Shown here one piece after another: positions 1 through 4,453 of a stretch of 5,187 bases of DNA. Source of the stretch: Acidimicrobiaceae bacterium (GTDB taxonomy: Bacteria > Actinomycetota > Acidimicrobiia > Acidimicrobiales > Bog-793); assembly GCA_003170375.1 (NCBI GenBank), contig PMZN01000133.1, positions 1-5,187 of the forward strand, in the 5' to 3' direction. Position 1 is the stretch's first letter, and every line of letters starts with the position of its first letter. A program made the translations under genes and the position numbers. The notes beneath the pieces were generated by a model. The model was given only the letters and a program-made list of their open reading frames with translations, ran no database searches and had not been told where the DNA came from.

Positions 1-1059
1 GAGGGCGAGGTCCGGCTGGCGGGCGAGCGGCTCCCGGCCATCGAGGCCCTTCGTCGGTGTGGCCTCGAGCCGCTGACGCTCGAAGCCAAGGAAGGGCTCG
101 CCCTCGTCAACGGCACGCAGGGCATGACCGCCATCGGGGTGCTGGCGGCCTGGAGGGCAGGCCGGCTCGCGAAGATCGCGGACATCTCGGCTGCGCTCAC
201 CATCGAAGCCATCCTCGGGACCGACCGTGCGTTCGACCCCCGGGTGGTGGGCCTCCGCCCGCACCCGGGTCAGCTGGCGTCGGCTCGGAACCTGATGCGA
301 CTCCTGGCGGGCAGCGAAATACTGTCGTCTCACCGCAAAAGCGACCACATCGTCCAGGACGCGTATTCGATCCGGTGCGCTCCCCAGGTCCACGGGGCGT
401 TCCGCGACGTGGTTCGCCACAGCGCGGAGACCCTCGAGATCGAGCTGGCCTCGGTCTCCGACAATCCCGTCGTGTTGGCCGAGACCGGCGAGATACTCTC
501 CGGCGGGAACTTCCACGGCCAGCCGGTAGCGCTCGCCTGCGACGCGCTGGCGGCGGCGACCGTGGGACTCGCCTCGATCTCCGAGCGCAGGCTCTTCCGG
601 CTCCTCGACCCGAAGACCTCGAACGGTCTTCCCGCGTTCCTCGTCGGCGAGGCAGGCGTCAACTCGGGGTTCATGGTGTGCCAGTACACCGCTGCGTCAC
701 TCGTGTCGGAGATGAAGAGCCTGGCGCACCCGGCGGCCGTCGACTCGATCACGTCCTCGGCCGGCCAGGAGGACCACGTCAGCATGGGCATGATCGCCGC
801 CCGCCATGCACGGGAGTGCCTTCGCGACGCCGAGGCGGCCATCGCCATGGAAGTGCTCTCCGCAGCCCAGGCTTGCGACCTACGGGCCCCCTTGCTCGCC
901 GGGACGGCCAGCCGGGCCGCCATCGCGTCACTGCGCCGGGTGGTGCCCACGCTCGTCCACGACCGGGCGCTCAAGCCCGACGTCGACGCGACGATCGCAC
1001 TCCTCCGCTCCGGAGAGCTGATCGCAGCGGTGGAGGGGGAGATAGGACCGCTCGAGTAA
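1..1059 (+). CDS. hutH: Histidine ammonia-lyase, C-terminal part (5' end outside window)
   Basis: The enzyme removes ammonia from L-histidine to give urocanate, the first step of histidine degradation in the cytoplasm. The reading frame is open from base 1, and 352 residues are visible before the TAA. Matching it to the ~510-residue Pseudomonas putida enzyme from memory, the first visible residue is near position 159, so the Ala-Ser-Gly that forms the MIO electrophile (about 142–144) lies just outside. Visible family motifs, by residue of the fragment: NGTQ at 37–40 (active-site Asn), QDAYSIRCAPQVHG at 119–132 (catalytic Tyr122, substrate-binding Arg125), GGNFHG at 168–173, and QEDHVSMG at 256–263. 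The Glu of QEDHVS favours histidine over phenylalanine or tyrosine lyases, but the selectivity loop near residue 83 is not visible, so another aromatic amino-acid lyase cannot be wholly excluded. An internal ATG at 124 is not the start. No other hut gene is in view. Confidence 0.93.
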   Translation, partial: EGEVRLAGERLPAIEALRRCGLEPLTLEAKEGLALVNGTQGMTAIGVLAAWRAGRLAKIADISAALTIEAILGTDRAFDPRVVGLRPHPGQLASARNLMRLLAGSEILSSHRKSDHIVQDAYSIRCAPQVHGAFRDVVRHSAETLEIELASVSDNPVVLAETGEILSGGNFHGQPVALACDALAAATVGLASISERRLFRLLDPKTSNGLPAFLVGEAGVNSGFMVCQYTAASLVSEMKSLAHPAAVDSITSSAGQEDHVSMGMIAARHARECLRDAEAAIAMEVLSAAQACDLRAPLLAGTASRAAIASLRRVVPTLVHDRALKPDVDATIALLRSGELIAAVEGEIGPLE

Positions 1060-1147
1060 GCCCCGCCGGAGCAGGCGACGGGCGTCCCGGGAGCGCCAAG
1101 GGAAGTCTCCCACGCGAGGTGGCCAGAGTTCCTGCAAGAACCGGGAG

Positions 1148-1153
1148 TAACTT
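1148..1153 (+). promoter_or_regulatory. Possible -10 box of uppS
   Basis: TAACTT fits the TANNNT pattern of actinobacterial -10 boxes. It lies seven bases before the second of two tandem ATG codons (1161), so transcription could begin at or next to the start codon. No TTGACA-like -35 is evident about 17 bases upstream. GGGAG at 1143–1147 could instead act as a ribosome binding site ten bases before the first ATG, in which case the -10 resemblance is accidental. This is inferred from pattern alone. Confidence 0.35.
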
Positions 1154-1157
1154 CGGC

Positions 1158-1880
1158 ATGATGGCTGTCGCAAACCTCGATCCCACTCGTATACCAAGGC
1201 ACGTCGCTTGTGTGATGGACGGCAACGGCCGCTGGGCGCGCCAACGCGGGCTGCCGCGTACCGAAGGTCACGCCGCGGGTGAAGAGGCGCTGTTCGACAC
1301 GGTGGAGGGAGCGTTGGAGCTCGGAGTCGACTGGATGACGATGTTCGCGTTCTCTACGGAGAACTGGCGGCGCCCGCCCGACGAGGTGCGCTATCTCATG
1401 CATTTCAACGAGGGCATCCTCACCCGCCATCGCGACGATCTGAACAGCAAGGGTGTGCGCATACGCTTCGCCGGCCGCAGGGACTGGCGCGTCCCGCGTC
1501 GCCTCATCCGGCACATGGACGAGTCAGTCGCCCTCACCGCAGCGAACCGGCGATTGACGCTCACGATCTGCTTCAACTACGGCGGCCGCGCGGAGATCGT
1601 CGACGCAGTCCGCCGGCTCGTCGCCGACGGCGTGTCGCCGGACAAGATCGACGAGAAGGCGCTCCGGTCCCGGCTCTACTGGCCCGACATGCCCGATCCC
1701 GACGTTGTGATCCGCACCTCGGGTGAGTTCCGCATCTCCAACTTCCTGCTCTGGGAGCTGCCCTACTCCGAGCTCGTCTTCACCGACGTCCTCTGGCCCG
1801 ACTTCCGCCGTGAGAACCTGTTCGATGCCGTCGGTGAGTACCAGCGGCGTGACCGGCGCTACGGAGGGCTCGAAGGGTGA
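1158..1880 (+). CDS. uppS: Isoprenyl transferase / undecaprenyl diphosphate synthase (cis-prenyltransferase)
   Basis: The enzyme adds isopentenyl diphosphate units in cis to an allylic diphosphate, making the polyprenyl diphosphate that becomes the lipid carrier for peptidoglycan and other wall polymers. It acts at the cytoplasmic face of the membrane. The protein has 240 residues, normal for the family. Visible motifs: MDGNGRWA at 20–27 with the Mg-binding catalytic Asp21, FSTENW at 65–70, FNYGGRAEI at 139–147, RTSGEFRISNF at 186–196 carrying the diphosphate-binding Arg and Ser residues, and ELVFTDVLWPDF at 205–216 with the metal-binding Glu205. Two ATG codons stand in tandem (1158 and 1161). 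I give the first, and the second is equally possible. The frame stays open upstream to base 57, but that stretch overlaps hutH out of frame and has no family similarity. Product chain length (C50, C55 or a shorter Z-prenyl) cannot be read from the sequence. It is followed by an overlapping small membrane gene. Confidence 0.95.
   Translation: MMAVANLDPTRIPRHVACVMDGNGRWARQRGLPRTEGHAAGEEALFDTVEGALELGVDWMTMFAFSTENWRRPPDEVRYLMHFNEGILTRHRDDLNSKGVRIRFAGRRDWRVPRRLIRHMDESVALTAANRRLTLTICFNYGGRAEIVDAVRRLVADGVSPDKIDEKALRSRLYWPDMPDPDVVIRTSGEFRISNFLLWELPYSELVFTDVLWPDFRRENLFDAVGEYQRRDRRYGGLEG
1863..1867 (+). promoter_or_regulatory. Ribosome binding site of the small membrane gene
   Basis: GGAGG lies inside the last codons of uppS, nine bases before the GTG at 1877. 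It supports that GTG as a real start despite the overlap with the uppS stop, and indicates translational coupling. Confidence 0.7.
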
Positions 1881-2071
1881 ACGACGAGTCCCGCGTGAGG
1901 TTCCGCATCCGCGACCACATCGGAGTCATCTCGGGACTGTTCCTCGGTGGCGCCGCGTTTCTCTCGGTCGTGGCGCTTGCGGCCATGGGTGACGAGCAGG
2001 CGCTCACATTGCTGGTCGTGATCGTCGTGGGGATCGGCCTCATCGCACTCGGAACGCGGATGAGGGGCTGA
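1877..2071 (+). CDS. Small two-helix membrane protein, function unknown
   Basis: I do not recognise a family for this 64-residue protein. It starts at GTG in the sequence GTGA, sharing four bases with the uppS stop codon, and has GGAGG nine bases upstream, so it is very likely translated in coupling with uppS. Residues 1–13 are polar and basic (Arg at 6, 8, 10 and 12). A hydrophobic segment spans about 15–37, a short acidic turn GDEQ sits at 38–41, a second hydrophobic segment spans about 43–59, and the end is RMRG. The positive-inside rule puts both ends in the cytoplasm with the turn outside. There is no cleavable signal peptide pattern and no cysteine. recO begins eight bases after its stop, so it sits in the middle of a three-gene unit. 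A role near the polyprenyl carrier or in the envelope is only a guess from position. Confidence 0.8.
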   Translation: MNDESRVRFRIRDHIGVISGLFLGGAAFLSVVALAAMGDEQALTLLVVIVVGIGLIALGTRMRG

Positions 2072-2079
2072 CACGCGCG

Positions 2080-2916
2080 GTGGCCACCTACAGCGACGAA
2101 GGTGTAGTGCTGCGAACGATGCGGCTCGGGGAAGCCGACCGGATCGTGACCCTCGCGACCCCCGAACACGGAAAGGTCCGAGCCGTGGCAAAGGGGATCC
2201 GCAAGACCAAGAGCCGGCTGAGCGGCCGCCTCGAACCGCTCACGCATGTGAGCATGATGTGCTGGCGAGGGCGAGAGCTCGACGTCGTGAGCCAGGTCGA
2301 AGCCATCGAGCATTTCAAGGCCATTCGTGGGGATCTCGAACGGGTCCCGGTCGCGATGACGATGCTCGAGGTCGTGGATCACGTCGCGCTCGAGAGGCAT
2401 CCCATGCCTGAGATGTTCAGGATGCTCGTGGGGGCGCTGCGGACCTTGGAGGAACGTCTTTCGCCGGCACTCCTCGGTTCGTTTCTCTGGAAGCTCCTCG
2501 TGCTTGAGGGAGTCGGCCCCTCGATCGACCAGTGCGCCGGGTGCGGTTCGAAGGGTGAGCTGGTCGCGTTCGACGCTGGAGAAGGTGGGTTCCTTTGCCG
2601 TTCCTGCCGCCGTGGGCAGGCCGTCGGCGCCGAGACGGTGAGCCTGATCCAACAGGTTCTCAGCGGAGGTCTCCGCTCCGCGCTCGACCAGCCGCCGAGC
2701 CGCGCGACGGCGGAAGCGGAGCGCTTGGCCATGCTCGCGACCGAGTACCACCTGGACCGGAGGGTGCGCTCGGCGCATCGGGGCGCGGAGATCTCGACGG
2801 CCGGTTGGCAGGGCTGGTCGAGCACAAGCAGTTCGGACACTGCTCACGACGTGCGAGCGCCTGGCACCGGGGCGGAGGAGGAGGCCGGGGCAGGGTTGCC
2901 ACCACTCGCCTCCTAG
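2080..2916 (+). CDS. recO: DNA repair protein RecO
   Basis: RecO works with RecR in the RecF pathway, helping load RecA onto SSB-coated single-stranded DNA at gaps and annealing complementary strands. The 278-residue protein begins at GTG. The next residues match the family's N-terminal OB fold (GVVLRTMRLGEADRIVTL at 8–25, then AVAKGIRKTKSRLSGRLEP at 35–53), which fixes the start. GAGGGG at 2062–2067 is a slightly distant ribosome binding site. A helical domain follows, and a four-cysteine zinc knuckle is visible as CAGC (152–155) and CRSC (173–176). The conserved final helix YHLDRRVRS is at 223–231. The remaining 47 residues are rich in Ser, Gly, Ala, Glu and Pro and look disordered. They do not resemble conserved RecO sequence, though some actinobacterial RecO proteins also have C-terminal tails. 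It is preceded at eight bases by the small membrane gene and is probably the last gene of that unit. Confidence 0.92.
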   Translation: MATYSDEGVVLRTMRLGEADRIVTLATPEHGKVRAVAKGIRKTKSRLSGRLEPLTHVSMMCWRGRELDVVSQVEAIEHFKAIRGDLERVPVAMTMLEVVDHVALERHPMPEMFRMLVGALRTLEERLSPALLGSFLWKLLVLEGVGPSIDQCAGCGSKGELVAFDAGEGGFLCRSCRRGQAVGAETVSLIQQVLSGGLRSALDQPPSRATAEAERLAMLATEYHLDRRVRSAHRGAEISTAGWQGWSSTSSSDTAHDVRAPGTGAEEEAGAGLPPLAS

Positions 2917-2973
2917 ATACCGGTCACGCAGAGCCGAGGCACCGGGCGGAGCAGCAAGGTGCACCGGTCGCGT

Positions 2974-2986
2974 GCAGGTAACCTGC
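2974..2986. repeat. Perfect 6+1+6 inverted repeat over the glyS -10 box
   Basis: GCAGGT and ACCTGC flank a single A, making a perfect palindrome that overlaps the proposed -10 box at 2979–2984 and ends four bases before the glyS start codon. It could be an operator. It is too tight to be an RNA hairpin. A palindrome this short can also arise by chance in GC-rich DNA. Confidence 0.4.
2979..2984 (+). promoter_or_regulatory. Probable -10 box for a leaderless glyS transcript
   Basis: TAACCT matches TANNNT and is followed by six bases (GCCGCC) and then the glyS ATG at 2991. That spacing puts the transcription start on the A of ATG. No Shine-Dalgarno sequence precedes this ATG, which fits leaderless translation, common in actinobacteria. 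The -35 region (about 2955–2961, AAGGT) does not match TTGACA. Confidence 0.6.
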
Positions 2987-2990
2987 CGCC

Positions 2991-4316
2991 ATGCCGACAT
3001 CTTTCGAGCCCGCGACCAACCCCGGGCTGTTCGACGCCGTTGTCAACCTGTGCAAGCGGCGGGGTTTCGTCTTCCCTTCGGCCGAGATCTATGGCGGCAT
3101 CCGCTCGACTTACGACTACGGCCCGCTCGGCGCTCTCATGCTCCGCAACGTCCGCGAGGCGTGGTGGCGAGCGATGATCCAAGAGCGCGACGACGTCGTG
3201 CCCATCGATGCCGCTATCCTCACCAACCCCAAGGTCTGGGAGGCATCGGGCCACCTGGCGACGTTCACCGACCCGCTGGTCGACTGCCGCAACTGCAAGG
3301 AGCGATGGCGCGCGGACCAGATCGAGGACGCGTGCCCCAATTGCGGCTCCAAAGACCTGACAGAGGCGCGGCCGTTCAACCTCATGTTCAAGACCTACGT
3401 CGGACCGGTCGAAGGCGACTCTTCGGTTGCCTACCTCCGGCCCGAGACGGCTCAGGGCATGTTCGTGAACTTCCTCAACGTCCTCACCACCACGAGGCGC
3501 AGGCCGCCGTTCGGGATCGCCCAGCTCGGGCGGGCATTCAGAAACGAGATCACACCCGGCAACTTCGTCTTCCGCACACGAGAGTTCGAGCTGATGGAGC
3601 TTGAGTTCTTCGTCCCACCTGCAGACAGCCCGCGTTGGCATCAGTACTGGTGCGACGAACGGCTTGCCTGGTACACGCGCTATGGCATCACCAGTGAGAA
3701 GTTGCGCCTCCGGCCGCATGAGAAGGAGGAGCTCTCTCACTACTCCGCCGGAACGACAGACGTTGAGTTCTTCTTTCCTTGGGGCTGGGGTGAGCTGGAG
3801 GGCATCGCCAACAGGACGGACTTCGACCTACGCGCTCACCAGGAGAGTTCGGGTACATCCCTCGAATACTTCGACCAAGCGGCGGGCGAGAGTTACCTCC
3901 CCCACGTCGTCGAGCCGGCAGCCGGCGCGACTCGAGCGATGATGGCGTTCCTGTTGGCTGCCTACGACGAGGACGAGATCGCCGGTGAGCGGCGAGCGGT
4001 GCTCCGCCTGCACCCGCGGCTGGCTCCCTACCAAGTCGCCGTTCTCCCCTTGTCGAAAAAGGAAACGCTCGCTCCTCTTTCGAGAGACGTCCTGCACCGG
4101 CTTCAGCGCTACTTCATGTGCGAGTTCGACGAGACTCAATCGATCGGCCGGCGCTACCGGCGCCAGGACGAGATCGGCACCCCCTATTGCGTGACCATCG
4201 ACTTCGAGAGCCTCGAGGACCAACAGGTGACGGTCCGCGATCGCGACTCGACCGAGCAGACGAGACTCCCGATCGAGGACCTCGTCCCCCACCTTCTCGG
4301 ACGATTCGACATCTGA
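2991..4316 (+). CDS. glyS: Glycyl-tRNA synthetase, dimeric (alpha2) class II type
   Basis: The enzyme charges tRNA-Gly with glycine using ATP, in the cytoplasm. The 441-residue length and motifs are those of the single-chain homodimeric enzyme found in archaea, eukaryotes and many Gram-positive bacteria, not the alpha2beta2 GlyQ/GlyS form. Visible in order: SAEIYGG at 30–36 and YDYGPLG at 41–47, motif 1 region to about 62, a four-cysteine knuckle CRNC (99–102) and CPNC (115–118) that probably binds zinc, RPETAQGMF at 150–158, class II motif 2 FRNEITPGNFVFRTREFE at 183–200, motif 3 EPAAGATRAMMAFL at 308–321, and a C-terminal anticodon-binding domain from about 335 including IGRRYRRQDEIGTPYC (385–400). 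Motif 3 resembles the mycobacterial version as I recall it. The ATG at 2991 is the first in-frame start and lacks a ribosome binding site, consistent with a leaderless mRNA. No T-box leader fits in the 74 bases upstream. Confidence 0.97.
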   Translation: MPTSFEPATNPGLFDAVVNLCKRRGFVFPSAEIYGGIRSTYDYGPLGALMLRNVREAWWRAMIQERDDVVPIDAAILTNPKVWEASGHLATFTDPLVDCRNCKERWRADQIEDACPNCGSKDLTEARPFNLMFKTYVGPVEGDSSVAYLRPETAQGMFVNFLNVLTTTRRRPPFGIAQLGRAFRNEITPGNFVFRTREFELMELEFFVPPADSPRWHQYWCDERLAWYTRYGITSEKLRLRPHEKEELSHYSAGTTDVEFFFPWGWGELEGIANRTDFDLRAHQESSGTSLEYFDQAAGESYLPHVVEPAAGATRAMMAFLLAAYDEDEIAGERRAVLRLHPRLAPYQVAVLPLSKKETLAPLSRDVLHRLQRYFMCEFDETQSIGRRYRRQDEIGTPYCVTIDFESLEDQQVTVRDRDSTEQTRLPIEDLVPHLLGRFDI

Positions 4317-4359
4317 GGCGACTCCGGGCTCCGACCCCGGGCGAAATTACGGGTCCCGG

Positions 4360-4377
4360 TGCCGCCGCCAGGCGGCA
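4360..4377 (+). terminator. GC-rich hairpin after glyS, possible terminator
   Basis: TGCCGCC pairs perfectly with GGCGGCA across a four-base GCCA loop, giving a 7-bp stem 43 bases after the glyS stop. There is no adjacent T run (GTTTT comes only at 4387–4391), so it is not a canonical intrinsic terminator. It may still act as a weak or factor-assisted one, as is usual in GC-rich genomes. A second, weaker pairing (GACCC 4333–4337 with GGGTC 4351–4355) lies just upstream. Confidence 0.45.
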
Positions 4378-4389
4378 GAACAGCTCGTT

Positions 4390-4419
4390 TTGGGCCACCA
4401 CCCGGGTCTCGTTTAGGCT
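4390..4419 (+). promoter_or_regulatory. Possible ppdK promoter
   Basis: TTGGGC (4390–4395) and TAGGCT (4414–4419) are separated by 18 bases and loosely match -35 and -10 boxes. A start near 4426 would give a leader of about 28 bases including the ribosome binding site. The position after the glyS hairpin and before ppdK makes a promoter here reasonable, but the match is only moderate. Confidence 0.4.
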
Positions 4420-4435
4420 CAGCTTGCCGCGACAA

Positions 4436-4446
4436 CTCCTAGGAGG
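4436..4446 (+). promoter_or_regulatory. Strong ribosome binding site of ppdK, inside a palindrome
   Basis: AGGAGG at 4441–4446 is a full Shine-Dalgarno sequence seven bases before the ATG at 4454, fixing the ppdK start. It is the right half of a perfect 10-base palindrome CTCCTAGGAG (4436–4445). CCTAGGAGG at 4438–4446 is also exactly complementary to CCTCCTAGG at 4513–4521 within the gene, so the site could be masked in a folded mRNA. Its presence contrasts with glyS, which has none. Confidence 0.75.
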
Positions 4447-4453
4447 ACCCCCC

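Noticed and set aside
1100..1111. GGGAAGTCTCCC as a terminator after hutH
   Set aside because: Only four base pairs form and no T run follows, so it is too weak to call.
1128..1141. GTTC-N6-GAAC as a LexA (SOS) box
   Set aside because: The actinobacterial/Bacillus LexA site is GAAC-N4-GTTC; here the half-sites are in the opposite order and the spacing is wrong.
57..1157. Long open frame continuing upstream of uppS, which would make a 607-residue fusion protein
   Set aside because: The extension lies out of frame over hutH, is arginine- and proline-rich with no recognisable domain, and is the typical open shadow frame of GC-rich coding DNA. UppS similarity begins only at the ATG at 1158.
330..1514. 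394-residue open frame on the minus strand
   Set aside because: It is antisense to hutH and uppS, both firmly identified; its composition is that of a reversed GC-rich coding sequence.
2917..2990. T-box riboswitch upstream of glyS
   Set aside because: The gap is only 74 bases, has no T-box core sequence or specifier stem that I can see, and the start appears leaderless.
1780..3000. 406-residue open frame on the minus strand
   Set aside because: It lies antisense to the end of uppS, the small membrane gene and recO, has low-complexity Arg/Pro/His-rich content and no domain, while the + strand carries clear families.
2913..3740. 275-residue minus-strand frame opposite glyS
   Set aside because: It is fully antisense to conserved glyS motifs and has no recognisable domain.
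4377..4391. GAACAGCTCGTTTT as a LexA-like site before ppdK
   Set aside because: The half-site spacing is five rather than four and the right half is GTTT, so it does not fit the consensus.
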